Source of the DNA: Humibacillus sp. DSM 29435
GTDB taxonomy: Bacteria > Actinomycetota > Actinomycetes > Actinomycetales > Dermatophilaceae
DNA: 64,000 nt
Direction of reading: 5' to 3'
Assembly (NCBI RefSeq): GCF_001758225.1
Contig: NZ_MAST01000009.1
Coordinates: 124,001 to 188,000, forward strand
The first letter of the stretch is position 1; each line of letters opens with the position of its first letter. The notes beneath the pieces are model-generated. The model ran no database searches. It was given only the letters and a program-made list of their open reading frames with translations, and was not told where the DNA came from. This document shows positions 1-8,411 of this stretch, piece after piece. Position numbers and translations under genes: made by a program.

Positions 1-336
1 GGCCGCCGCATCGGTGGCGTCGACGCACCAGAGGCGCAGGGCCTCGGCATCGGCCGCGACCTGGGTGTCGGTGACCCGGTCGCCGGTGGCGGTGTGCACG
101 AGCCAGGCGCCGTCGAGGTCGTCAGCGCCCTCGTAGTCGCGGGCCCACCACTGCACCCGTCCCTCCCCGACGAGGTCGAGCAGGTCTTCGCAGACCCAGG
201 GCGCGACGACCCTCACCACAGCGCCCTCCTCGACGAAGGCCCGTACCCGTCGGGCCGACACCGGTCCGCCGCCCACCGCCACGACCAGCCGGCCCGAGAG
301 GTCGACGACGAGCGGGAGAGCCGACTTCAGCGGCAT
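1..336 (-). CDS. Siroheme synthase N-terminal domain (precorrin-2 dehydrogenase, Met8/CysG type), 3' end cut by window edge
   Basis: The visible 112 residues start at an ATG at 336 and run off the window edge. Residues 19-30 carry a Rossmann-type glycine motif (VAVGGGPVSARR), and a later WCVDAT matches the CNVVDD-like segment of precorrin-2 dehydrogenases. The family oxidises precorrin-2 and inserts iron to make siroheme. The gene lies 22 bp downstream of cysH on the same strand, after the sulfite reductase that needs siroheme, so it is probably the third gene of a sulfur-assimilation operon. Whether a uroporphyrinogen methyltransferase domain follows cannot be seen. The longer frame at 122-346 in this place is a shadow. 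Confidence 0.72.
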   Translation of the reverse strand, partial: MPLKSALPLVVDLSGRLVVAVGGGPVSARRVRAFVEEGAVVRVVAPWVCEDLLDLVGEGRVQWWARDYEGADDLDGAWLVHTATGDRVTDTQVAADAEALRLWCVDATDAAA

Positions 337-358
337 CCGCGTGCACCGCCCGGCGCGC

Positions 359-1129
359 TCACGTGTGCAACCCGCACTCGGTCTTGGCGAACCCGGCCCA
401 ACGGCCGGCGCGGGGGTCTTCGCCCGGGGCCACGCGCCGGGTGCACGGCTCGCAGCCGATCGAGGGGTACCCGTCGGTGAGCAGCGAGTTGGTCACCACG
501 TCGTGCTCGGCCGCGTAGGCCAGCACCTCGTCGTGCGTCCACGCGGCCAGCGGGTTGATCTTCACGAGGCGGTTCTTCTCGTCCCAGCTCACCACCGAAG
601 TGCTGGCCCGGGTCGGGGACTCCTCACGGCGCACCCCCGTGACCCACGCCTCGTAGCCGGCGAGGGCACGAGCGAGGGGCTCGACCTTGCGCAGCTGGCA
701 GCAGAGGGCCGGGTCGCGTTCGTGCAGCCGCGGGCCGAACCGCTCGTCCTGCTCAGCCACCGAGAGCTCGGCGCGCACGTTGACGACGTTCACCGGCAGG
801 TCCTCCGCCACGATGTCGCGGGTGACCAGCGTGTCGGAGAAGTGGTAGCCCGTCTCGAGGAAGAGCACGTCGACGCCCGCGGCGAAGCGCGAGACCAGGT
901 GCGGCAGCACGGCATCCTGCATCGAGCAGGCCACAGCGAGGGTGCCGGGAAAGACCTCGGCCGCCCAGCCGACGGCCTCCTCGGCGGTGGGGTTCGTGCC
1001 CAGCTCGCGAACCCCCCGAACGACCAGGGCCTGCAGCTCGTCAATGGTGCGGTGGGGTCGGTCGGGTCGGTGGGACAGGGGGGCCTGGTCGGTGCGACGG
1101 GTGGGCAGCCCCAGCGACACGGCGGTCAC
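359..1129 (-). CDS. cysH: Adenylylsulfate (APS) reductase, assimilatory
   Basis: 256 residues with a GTG start. The enzyme reduces APS to sulfite in the cytoplasm using thioredoxin. The PP-loop-type nucleotide-binding core is followed by paired cysteines at 143-144 (CCQLRK) and by C226/C229 (CEPC). This four-cysteine pattern binds a [4Fe-4S] cluster and marks the APS-using rather than the PAPS-using enzymes. The C-terminal ECGLHT holds the catalytic cysteine, C252. The start overlaps the stop of the sulfite reductase gene as GTGA, so translation is probably coupled. The length is usual for the actinobacterial enzyme. Confidence 0.95.
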   Translation of the reverse strand: MTAVSLGLPTRRTDQAPLSHRPDRPHRTIDELQALVVRGVRELGTNPTAEEAVGWAAEVFPGTLAVACSMQDAVLPHLVSRFAAGVDVLFLETGYHFSDTLVTRDIVAEDLPVNVVNVRAELSVAEQDERFGPRLHERDPALCCQLRKVEPLARALAGYEAWVTGVRREESPTRASTSVVSWDEKNRLVKINPLAAWTHDEVLAYAAEHDVVTNSLLTDGYPSIGCEPCTRRVAPGEDPRAGRWAGFAKTECGLHT

Positions 1130-2835
1130 CGGAGGGCGTCTTCTTCAGCGCGGGCCGCCCAGGCCGAGAAGCTCTCGTCGGCCTCGCGGGCGTCGAGGTA
1201 CGTGCGCACCATCCGCTCGACGTAGTCGGGCAGCTCGTCGGCCGTGACCTTGAGGCCGCGGACGGTTCGCCCGAGGCCGGCTTCGTCGCGGTCGACCGAG
1301 GCGAGCCCGCCGCCCAGGTGCACCTGGAAGCCCGGCTGCTGCTCACCGTCGACCGTGATGAGCTGGCCCTTGAGCCCGATGTCGGCGGTCTGGATGCGCG
1401 AGCATGAGTTGGGGCAACCGTTGACGTTGAGCTGGATCGGGCGGTCGAGCACGACGTCGGCAAGACGGGTCTCGAGCTCGGTGATCGCCGCCGCCGCCGT
1501 GGCCTTGGTGTCGACGATCGCCAGCTTGCAGAACTCGATGCCGGTGCAGGCCATCGCGGTTCGACGGAAGGGGCTGGGCCGCGCGGTGAGACCCAGCTCT
1601 TCGAGGCCCTCGACGAGGGCGTCGACCGATGCGGTCGGCACGTCGAGCACGACGAGCTTCTGGTGGGCGGTGAACCGCACGCGCCCGGCCCCGACCCGCT
1701 CGATGAGGTCGCCGAGCCCGGTCAGCAACGTGCCGCTGATGCGCCCGACCACCGGAGAGGCGCCCACGTAGTGTCGACCGTCCTTCTGCCGGTGCACGCC
1801 GACGTGGTCACCGGGCCCGGTGGCAGGGGCCGGCGGCGGCCCGTCGGCGAGGTGGTAGCCGAGGTACTCGCGCTCGAGCACCTCGCGGAACTTCACCGGG
1901 CCCCAGTCGGCGATGAGAAACTTCAGGCGCGCCTTGTTGCGCAGCCGGCGGTAGCCGTAGTCGCGGAACATGCACGTGACGCCGTACCAGACGTCGGCGG
2001 CCTGGTCTTCGGTGACGAAGGCCCCCAGCCGCTCGGCCAGCCGCGGCGAGACCGACAGCCCGCCGCCGACCCAGAGGTCATAGCCGGCGCCGAGCTCGGG
2101 GTGCACGACACCGACGAGCGAGATGTCGTTGATCTCGTGCACGACGTCGAGGCTCGGGTGGCCGGTGATCGCGGTCTTGAACTTGCGCGGCAGGTTGGCC
2201 AGCTCGGGGTCGCCGATGTAGCGCTCGGTGATGGCCCGGATGACGGGGGTGGGGTCGATGATCTCGTCGGCGGCCACCCCCGCGACCGGGCTGCCGAGAA
2301 ACCCGCGCGGCACGTCGCCGCAGGCTTCCGTCGTCTGCAGACCGATCGACTCGAGGCGTCTCCAGATCTCGGGCACGTCCTCGATGCCGATCCAGTGGAA
2401 CTGGATGTTCTGGCGGTCGGTGATGTCGGCCGTGTCGCGGCCGAAGTCGGTGGCGATGCTGCCGAGCACCCGCAGGCCGTGGGCGTCGACGGCGTTGCCG
2501 TCGGTGCGCACCCGCATCATGAAGTACTTGTCGCTCAGCTGGGTGTCGTCGAGCAGGGCGGTGCGCCCCCCGTCGATGCCGGGGCGGCGCTGGGTGTAGA
2601 GGCCCCACCAGCGGAACCGGCCGCTGAGGTCGTGCGGAGGGATCGAGTCGAAGCCCGTCTTGGAGTAGACCTGCTCGATGCGCTGACGCACACTGAGGCC
2701 GCCCTCCTCCTGCTTCCACTCCTCGTTGCCGTTGAGGGGGGCCTCGCCGTCGACCTTCCACTGCCCGTTCGAGCGGTCAGGGCGCGAGGGGCGCGCGGCT
2801 GGACGCGTGGGCGTCTGCGTCTCGGTGATCGTCAT
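1126..2835 (-). CDS. sir: Ferredoxin-dependent sulfite (nitrite/sulfite) reductase
   Basis: 569 residues. The family reduces sulfite to sulfide with six electrons from ferredoxin. Two ferredoxin-like half domains alternate with two siroheme/[4Fe-4S] domains. The cluster ligands are visible as C430-X5-C436 and C474-X3-C478 (NGCPNSC). The GRFRWWGLYTQRRPG segment near residue 75 and a later ACGDVPRGF resemble the NirA/SirA active-site Tyr and Cys regions. Adjacency to cysH and a siroheme synthase argues for sulfite rather than nitrite as substrate. The gene heads the operon. The ATG at 2835 follows an AT-rich stretch (2836-2875) that probably contains the promoter. Confidence 0.93.
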   Translation of the reverse strand: MTITETQTPTRPAARPSRPDRSNGQWKVDGEAPLNGNEEWKQEEGGLSVRQRIEQVYSKTGFDSIPPHDLSGRFRWWGLYTQRRPGIDGGRTALLDDTQLSDKYFMMRVRTDGNAVDAHGLRVLGSIATDFGRDTADITDRQNIQFHWIGIEDVPEIWRRLESIGLQTTEACGDVPRGFLGSPVAGVAADEIIDPTPVIRAITERYIGDPELANLPRKFKTAITGHPSLDVVHEINDISLVGVVHPELGAGYDLWVGGGLSVSPRLAERLGAFVTEDQAADVWYGVTCMFRDYGYRRLRNKARLKFLIADWGPVKFREVLEREYLGYHLADGPPPAPATGPGDHVGVHRQKDGRHYVGASPVVGRISGTLLTGLGDLIERVGAGRVRFTAHQKLVVLDVPTASVDALVEGLEELGLTARPSPFRRTAMACTGIEFCKLAIVDTKATAAAAITELETRLADVVLDRPIQLNVNGCPNSCSRIQTADIGLKGQLITVDGEQQPGFQVHLGGGLASVDRDEAGLGRTVRGLKVTADELPDYVERMVRTYLDAREADESFSAWAARAEEDALR

Positions 2836-2862
2836 GTAATCGAATGTATAACCTCTGCTTAT

Positions 2863-3456
2863 TCATTGCAGAGCGGGGTCCACGATCCGAGCACGGGCGA
2901 AAAGGTGGCGACCGTCGGGAGCGGTCGGCAGGAGGTTGACGGCATGGTTGAGCGCGACCACGACGAGAGGGGCCACGAGCTGCGGCGCGGTGAGGTGCAT
3001 GACCGACCCCGCCACCAGCACGACGAGCACCCCACCGAGGATGCCGGCCAGTGGACCGCCGACCGCGACGGTCCGGGTGCGGCCGGGTGAGAGCGGCGGC
3101 GCCACGACGCCGAGGCCGGCGCCGCGCCGCACCAGCCGCACCTGCTTCGCCTTGGCGCCCAGAGCGATCGCGAGCGCCGCATGCCCCACTTCGTGAACGG
3201 CATACGACACCCACACGGCCAGGGCCAACGGCACGAGGGGACGCGCCTGGCTGAAGACGAACGCCACGAGGCCGGCGGCGGCGAGCAGCAGTACGCCCCA
3301 CCACGAGGTCACCCACAGCGCCTCCACCAGGAGTCGTCCCAGCCGAAGAGCTCCCCGCGCCGATCCCGCCGACCGGGCCGGCCGGGGGGGCCGGGGGGGC
3401 CGGGATGCCAGCCCGGCTCCTGATGCTGTTGCCGCCCCGGTGGCCGACCGGATCAC
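2863..3456 (-). CDS. M50-family (site-2-protease-like) membrane metallopeptidase
   Basis: 197 residues with a basic, Pro/Arg-rich N-terminus and four or five hydrophobic segments. The zinc motif HEVGHA (HExxH) lies in a helix near residue 88, and NLLPTAPDGRHL near residue 177 fits the N-x-x-P-x-x-x-D-G third-ligand motif of M50 proteases, so the active site looks intact. The GTG start overlaps the stop of the upstream ABC permease gene (GTGA). It is the last gene of a cassette of ABC ATPase, permease and small membrane proteins. An ABC exporter with an M50 protease is also the pattern of peptide systems such as Bacillus yydHIJ. A role in cutting a membrane peptide is inference. Confidence 0.75.
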   Translation of the reverse strand: MIRSATGAATASGAGLASRPPRPPRPARSAGSARGALRLGRLLVEALWVTSWWGVLLLAAAGLVAFVFSQARPLVPLALAVWVSYAVHEVGHAALAIALGAKAKQVRLVRRGAGLGVVAPPLSPGRTRTVAVGGPLAGILGGVLVVLVAGSVMHLTAPQLVAPLVVVALNHAVNLLPTAPDGRHLFARARIVDPALQ

Positions 3457-4904
3457 ACCACGACCGACCCTCGACGCCGTCCGAGCACGAGCACGACCAC
3501 CGCCGCCACGACGAGCAGGATGAGCGACAGGGGCTCGAACACGAGAGCCTCCGCCTGCAGGCGGTCAGCGAGCGCCACCCCACCGACCACGACGAGGGCC
3601 GAGGTGACGACCGCCAGCAGGTCGACGGTGACCCAGGTCGACGACTCCCCGCGCACCACCGGGGTGAGGTGGCCCCAGCAGAGGGCCGCCGCGAAGACGA
3701 TCGCCACGAGCGGCCATTGCACGATCTGGGGCGGAAGCCCGACGAGCAGGCCGCACACGACCTGCAGTGCGACGGCCCCCACCACGAGGGCCGTCGTCGC
3801 GACGAGCGCGGCCGCGACGTCTCGCCGGGTGGTCGGCGCCGAGACGGCCCGCCACTGCCGGAGCCCGCGAGTGACCCCGTACGGGTAGGCCGCGGTGAGC
3901 GCCGGCAGGCCAACGGCGTACACGGCGAAGATGTCGACGGGCAGCGCCGAGACCCACGAGGCACCGCGGAGCAGGAGCGGCGCGGCGGCGGCGAAGCCGA
4001 GCCACATCACCACACTGGGCTCGCGCAGGGTGGCCAGGGCGGTGGCCGACCCGACGCCCAGAGGGCCGCGGCGACCGGGGCGCCGCAGCCACGCGGCCGG
4101 GCGTTCGACGACCGACCGGGTCTGGCCCGCGGGCAACCCGACGAGCGCTACGAGGGCCGCACCGCATACGGCCAGCAGCCCGAGCACCACCACCGGCGTC
4201 AGCCACCCGGGAACGAGCGCAGCACCGACCACCCGGCGCCACACCGGCGGTCTCGTCACGTCGGTGACGGTCGGCTGCGTGACCTTCATGACCAGACCGC
4301 CGATGACGATGGTGACGGCACTCGCCAGCCCCGTCGACAGCATCCGCGATGCCCTGAGGTGGGCCAGTGCTGCCACGACCGCGACCGATGCGGCTCGGCC
4401 GACGAGCAGACCGGTGACGGTGAGCATGAAGGCGCCGACGAGACGGGTGGCGAGCACCGACGCACTCAGCTGCCCCTGCAGCACGTTCGTCGACATGGGA
4501 ATGCTGAGCACGGCACCGGCGACTGCGAACAGCCCGAACATCGGCAGCTCGGCACCGAGGCGACGAACTCCGCGCGACAGGCCGGCCGGGGCGATGAACA
4601 CGGAGAGCTCGTCGCCGTCGGGCATCGTCAGGCCGAGCAGGGCCGCCATCACCATGCCGATGACGAACAGCAGCACGCCCAACGAGGGAGCCAGCGCCTC
4701 GGTGGGCTGGGCGCCGACCGGGGCGGCACCGCCGGCTTTGACGATGATGGCACCCTCGACCGCGAGCAGCGCGATCGCCAGCACAGCGACGATGACTCGG
4801 AACCGGGCCCGCCCACCACAGAGGGCGGAGGCACGGTTGACCCAGGTGCGCACCACTGCTCGTGAGAGCCCGAGGAGGGCGCGGAGGGCGGGGCGGTCAG
4901 TCAT
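3453..4904 (-). CDS. ABC transporter membrane permease (ABC-2-like)
   Basis: 483 residues with about 10-12 hydrophobic segments and little else, typical of large ABC-2-type permease subunits; no substrate can be read from the sequence. Its start overlaps the stop of the small membrane-protein gene (ATGA at 4901-4904), and its stop overlaps the M50 protease start, so the three are translationally linked. The ATPase at 5295-6059 lies one gene upstream and is the obvious motor. Export of a peptide or hydrophobic compound is more likely than import because no binding protein is encoded nearby. Confidence 0.75.
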   Translation of the reverse strand: MTDRPALRALLGLSRAVVRTWVNRASALCGGRARFRVIVAVLAIALLAVEGAIIVKAGGAAPVGAQPTEALAPSLGVLLFVIGMVMAALLGLTMPDGDELSVFIAPAGLSRGVRRLGAELPMFGLFAVAGAVLSIPMSTNVLQGQLSASVLATRLVGAFMLTVTGLLVGRAASVAVVAALAHLRASRMLSTGLASAVTIVIGGLVMKVTQPTVTDVTRPPVWRRVVGAALVPGWLTPVVVLGLLAVCGAALVALVGLPAGQTRSVVERPAAWLRRPGRRGPLGVGSATALATLREPSVVMWLGFAAAAPLLLRGASWVSALPVDIFAVYAVGLPALTAAYPYGVTRGLRQWRAVSAPTTRRDVAAALVATTALVVGAVALQVVCGLLVGLPPQIVQWPLVAIVFAAALCWGHLTPVVRGESSTWVTVDLLAVVTSALVVVGGVALADRLQAEALVFEPLSLILLVVAAVVVLVLGRRRGSVVV

Positions 4905-5242
4905 CTTCCCGCGGAGGGTGACGAGTCGGCCGGGATCTCCGAGTCAGACCGGGACGCCCGGCCCCAGGGGAGCAGCCCGATGACGGTGAGCAGCAGCCAG
5001 AGCAGGAAGGTCTGCCCGAGGTTGAAGCCCAACCCGATAGAGGAGGCGGCGGCGCTCTCGTTGAGCGTGACCGAGAGCAGCCCCCAGATCGAGATCGTCG
5101 CGCTCAGCACGAGGGCCATGATGAGCTGGACCACCATGGCGACGAGAATGGCAGCGGCGGCGAACGACGCCGCTGAGGTGAGCCTCCGACCCGTTCCGGT
5201 CGCCTTCATCGTCGTCTCCTGGTGGTTGGTCGCGGACGTCAT
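4901..5242 (-). CDS. Small two-helix membrane protein of the ABC cassette
   Basis: 113 residues with two strong hydrophobic segments (about residues 24-50 and 70-93) and a polar, Ser-rich C-terminus. I recognise no family. There are two in-frame starts, each with its own ribosome-binding site. ATG at 5242 follows AAGGAG with 9 nt spacing, and ATG at 5209 follows AGGAG with 7 nt spacing and would give 102 residues. It sits between ATPase and permease and overlaps the permease start. It may be an accessory or immunity subunit of the transporter; that is inference from position. Confidence 0.6.
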   Translation of the reverse strand: MTSATNHQETTMKATGTGRRLTSAASFAAAAILVAMVVQLIMALVLSATISIWGLLSVTLNESAAASSIGLGFNLGQTFLLWLLLTVIGLLPWGRASRSDSEIPADSSPSAGR

Positions 5243-5294
5243 GGTGTGGATCTCCTTGTCGTTGTGCCGAGCTTCGGTGGCGGCGATGAGCGGT

Positions 5295-6059
5295 TCACGA
5301 GACCAGCTCGCCGGCGAGGTCGAGCGCCGCGATGTCGGCGCGGGTGCGTTCGACCATGATGTCGAGGCCGGTGAGGGCGAGGTAGCGAACCGCGAGGTCG
5401 CTCTCGCCGTTGAGCACGTCGTGCAGCGAACCGGCCCCCACCACCCTTCCGCCGTCGACGACAAGCACGTCGTCAGCCATCTGTTGGGCGCGCAACAGGT
5501 CGTGGGTGGCAATGAGCACCGTTCCGGCGCGGGCAAACTCGGTGATGAGGTGTGAAAGCACCGACGTGGCGACCGGGTCTAGGCCACGGAACGGCTCGTC
5601 GAGCACCCACACGGTGGGCCGATGGCCGAGCGACCCGATGACCTGGAGCTTGCGCTTCATGCCGTGCGAGTACTCGGCCACCAGACGGTCGAGCGCGACG
5701 TCGAGGCCAAGAAGTCGCGTCAGTCGGTCGACCATCTCGTCGTCCCAGCGGCGGTGTGACGACTGGAGCAGGTCGAGGGCCTCCCGGCCGGTGAGGTTCA
5801 CCGGTAGCGGCAGGTCGTCGTAGACGAACCCGATCGACTGGCAGGCGTTGCGAGATCCCGCAACCTCACCGCCGACCACGATGGTTCCCTGGGTGGGGGT
5901 GATGAGGCCCACGACGGCGTGGACCAGGGTCGACTTGCCGGCCCCGTTCGGGCCGAGCAGGCAGGTGATGCGACCCGGGGCCACGCACGCCCTGACGTCG
6001 GTCAAGGCGGCGTGGCTCCCGTAGTGGTGGGACACCCGGTCGATGCGGATCTCGGTCAT
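5295..6059 (-). CDS. ABC transporter ATP-binding protein
   Basis: 254 residues, a complete nucleotide-binding domain. Walker A is GPNGAGKSTL (near residue 36). The signature is degenerate (EYSHGMKRKL, with SHG for SGG), which is common in ABC-2 exporters of the bacitracin/lantibiotic type. Walker B is VWVLDEPFRGLDP, and the H-loop sits in IATHD. A GGAAAGGG ribosome-binding site precedes the ATG. The gene is co-directional with the small membrane gene and permease downstream and forms an exporter with them. Confidence 0.88.
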   Translation of the reverse strand: MTEIRIDRVSHHYGSHAALTDVRACVAPGRITCLLGPNGAGKSTLVHAVVGLITPTQGTIVVGGEVAGSRNACQSIGFVYDDLPLPVNLTGREALDLLQSSHRRWDDEMVDRLTRLLGLDVALDRLVAEYSHGMKRKLQVIGSLGHRPTVWVLDEPFRGLDPVATSVLSHLITEFARAGTVLIATHDLLRAQQMADDVLVVDGGRVVGAGSLHDVLNGESDLAVRYLALTGLDIMVERTRADIAALDLAGELVS

Positions 6060-6124
6060 GGTGGTGTCCCTTTCCGGAAAGTCGTCAGTTCAGCTGGCGT
6101 GACGGTAGACGAGCAGTGACGAGG

Positions 6125-6400
6125 TCAGACGCACTTGATCTCGACGCGGATACCGACGGGGATCCAGCCCTTGTACCAACGCGAGACGTTGAAGTCGATG
6201 ATGCCGCCGTTACGGCCCCGACTGATGCAGTAGATGGCCAGCGCCGCCGCCCCGATGAGGAAGATGCCGAGGATGAAGACGACGATCCAGATCGCGCGAT
6301 ACTCGCTGTCCAGGCGCTTCTCGACGGCGGACTGTGCGCGGAGCCGGAGACCCAGGAGGGCACTCGTGGTGTCGAGCTGAGCTTCAGTGACCATGCTCAT
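6125..6400 (-). CDS. Small single-span membrane protein with Cys-bounded C-terminal tail
   Basis: 91 residues. A polar helix-forming N-terminus (1-35) is followed by one membrane segment (about 36-57) and a 34-residue tail. The tail begins with a cysteine (CISRGRNGG) and ends with one (VEIKCV) and is rich in Gly, Arg and Trp. I know no family for it. The start follows GCAGGGAATGAC, and another Met codon lies two codons later. It is first in the cassette with an ABC exporter and an M50 protease, so it could be a membrane-anchored peptide precursor or a regulatory subunit. Neither role is shown by the sequence alone. Confidence 0.55.
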   Translation of the reverse strand: MSMVTEAQLDTTSALLGLRLRAQSAVEKRLDSEYRAIWIVVFILGIFLIGAAALAIYCISRGRNGGIIDFNVSRWYKGWIPVGIRVEIKCV

Positions 6401-6491
6401 GTCATTCCCTGCTTTCTACTTGTCGTGGTCAGAGCCAATTCCCTGATCCCGAGAAGGAACGTACGTACCGGCATGATCGGGGAGCCAGCAG

Positions 6492-6773
6492 CTATTCGTG
6501 AACCGAATACTGTTGTGTCGTGGTGGCGCCCGCCAAGAGACGCTGCCCGAGCATGACAATGGCCTCGGCCACGAGCAGCCGTTCCCGACCGGCCGGAGTG
6601 AGCCGCAGGGGCAGGGAGTCTCGATCGAAGAGAAACACGCCCAGCTCGTGTTCCATCTGTCGGATCTGCTGGGTGACGGCCGGTTGCGAGTAGCCGAGGT
6701 TCACCGCGGCCCGGCTGACCGAACCCGTCTCGGCGACGGCGATGAAGGCCCTGAGGTGGCGTTGGTCGAACAT
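6492..6773 (-). CDS. Stand-alone LysR-type winged-helix DNA-binding protein (no effector domain)
   Basis: 93 residues from MFDQRHLRAF. The first 60 residues are a textbook LysR N-terminal HTH (AVAETGSVSRAAVNLGYSQP then AVTQQIRQMEHELG), followed by LTPAGRERLL and about 20 linker residues, then a stop. LysR regulators are normally about 300 residues with a ligand-binding domain. None is found downstream in any frame, since the next gene is the 91-residue membrane protein. It is therefore either a truncated gene or a minimal regulator. The frame could start earlier at 6812, but those 13 residues look unlike a LysR start. It may control the cassette behind it. Confidence 0.65.
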   Translation of the reverse strand: MFDQRHLRAFIAVAETGSVSRAAVNLGYSQPAVTQQIRQMEHELGVFLFDRDSLPLRLTPAGRERLLVAEAIVMLGQRLLAGATTTQQYSVHE

Positions 6774-6928
6774 GTGACCCCCCGTGTCTGAGTCGGAACT
6801 CGATCCCGACACGGCTCGACGCTAGGTCGCCGTGATGTCTGCGCGGTAGAGGTCAGCGTGGCAACAAGTGGCCCTGGCACCTTCTCCGCCCAGCGGCAAC
6901 AGGCGGGCAGCCCTGGCGGAGGGGTGAC

Positions 6929-8308
6929 TCACGACCTCGTGAACACCCTGTCGAGCGAGGGCACCCGGGCCCGACACCGGTCGAGGATCTCACGGGCCGT
7001 CGTCACCGAGTCGACCAGCGGGTGCATCGCCAGGGCCTCGACGGCCAGGGTGGGAGAGCGCTCGGCGGCGGCGGCGATCACCAGCTCGTCGACGGCCTTG
7101 ACCTGCTGCGCCAGACCGAGGGCGTGTCCCGGCAAGGGAGACACCGGCAAGGTTTGCGGGCCCGACGACGTCACCCGGCAGGGCACCTCGACGACCGCGT
7201 CGGGTGGCAGACCGGGCAGCGTCGTGCCGTTGCGCACGTTGAGAATGAGACGGGCCGGCTCGTCGCGGGCGATGGCTGCCATCAGGGCGAGCGCCACCCC
7301 CTCGTAGCCGCCCCCCTCGACGTCGGCCGTGGAACGTTCATGGTCGTGCGCCTGTTCGCGACGGGTCTCCTGCATGTAGGTGGCGTTGCGCTCGCGACGC
7401 ACGGCGTCCCAGTGCGAGAGGGCCTGGGCCGGCGAGCTGACCACTGCGGCATAGAAGCTCGCCTGCTGGTCGACCAGATACTCGCCCCGGGTCTGCGCCT
7501 CCGTCGTGATCTGGCCGATCGCGTCTCGCGTGAAGTAGTAGTAGTAGAGGTACTCGTTGGGCACCGTCTGGAGCGTCTGCAGCCAGTCGACCCCGAAGAG
7601 CCGACCCTCCTCGATCGAACCGAGCGCAGCGGCATCCGCGAGCAGGTCGGGCAGCAGGTCGGTCGTTCCCGAGCGGAGCCCCTGCAGCCAGCCGAGGTGG
7701 TTCAGGCCGGCGTAGTCGATCTCCAGGTCGTCCAGCCGGCGGCCGAGCGCTCCGGCGGCGCGATTCGCCAGCCCGAGCGGTGAGTCGCAGATGCCCACCA
7801 CCCGCTCGCCCAGCACCGACTGCATCGCCTGCGTCACCATGCCGGCCGGGTTGGTGAAGTTGATGACCCAGGCGTCGGGCGCCACGGCCCGCACCCGCTC
7901 GGCCACCCGCAGAGCCACCGGTACCGTGCGCAGGCCGTAGGTCACGCCCCCGGCGCCGGTCGTCTCCTGACCGAGCAGGCCGAGGTCGAGCGCCACCCGC
8001 TCGTCGGCGGTACGGCCCGCGAGCCCGCCGACCCGCATGGCCGAGAAGACGAAGTCGGCGCCGTCGAGCGCTGCGTCGAGGCTCGTCGTCGTGACCACCC
8101 GGGGCGCCGCCCATGCCGAGCCCGGATGCCGCTGCGCCCTCGCCTGGTCAGCCTGCTGGGCCAGCACCCGCTCGATCGCACCCAGCCGCATCTCGTCGGT
8201 GTCGTGCAGCACCACCGTCTCGACCCGGCGAGCGCCGAGGTCGCCGAGGAGTGCGCCGAAGACGAGGGGCACCCGAAAGCCGCCTCCACCGAGGATCGCC
8301 AGCTTCAT
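6929..8308 (-). CDS. Family 4 glycoside hydrolase (6-phospho-beta-glucosidase-like)
   Basis: 459 residues from the ATG at 8308 (GGTGAGG ribosome-binding site). GH4 enzymes hydrolyse phosphorylated glycosides in the cytoplasm using NAD+ and a divalent metal in a redox-assisted mechanism. The N-terminal NAD-binding motif is ILGGGGFRVP. VINFTNPAGMVTQA and CDSPLG, which holds the metal-binding Cys, are family signatures, and GLNHLGW is the conserved His segment. The 35 extra residues upstream in the same frame look non-coding. It is divergent from a PfkB-type kinase with 103 bp between them, which fits joint control of glycoside use. Confidence 0.88.
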   Translation of the reverse strand: MKLAILGGGGFRVPLVFGALLGDLGARRVETVVLHDTDEMRLGAIERVLAQQADQARAQRHPGSAWAAPRVVTTTSLDAALDGADFVFSAMRVGGLAGRTADERVALDLGLLGQETTGAGGVTYGLRTVPVALRVAERVRAVAPDAWVINFTNPAGMVTQAMQSVLGERVVGICDSPLGLANRAAGALGRRLDDLEIDYAGLNHLGWLQGLRSGTTDLLPDLLADAAALGSIEEGRLFGVDWLQTLQTVPNEYLYYYYFTRDAIGQITTEAQTRGEYLVDQQASFYAAVVSSPAQALSHWDAVRRERNATYMQETRREQAHDHERSTADVEGGGYEGVALALMAAIARDEPARLILNVRNGTTLPGLPPDAVVEVPCRVTSSGPQTLPVSPLPGHALGLAQQVKAVDELVIAAAAERSPTLAVEALAMHPLVDSVTTAREILDRCRARVPSLDRVFTRS

Positions 8309-8411
8309 AACCTCACCACCACCCGAACGTACCAATCCTTTACGGCTGGATGCAGGCTCGCGGGCGAAACAGGGCGACGGCGGGCGACGGGTGCGAGACG
8401 ATGGGCCCATC

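Noticed and set aside
1663-3090. Plus-strand open frame of 475 codons opposite the sulfite reductase gene
   Set aside because: Antisense shadow caused by high GC. Its Val/Asp/Gly/Arg-rich translation has no domain, while the minus strand encodes a clear sulfite reductase.
3405-4865. Plus-strand open frame of 486 codons
   Set aside because: His/Arg/Asp/Gly-rich low-complexity translation antisense to a membrane permease gene.
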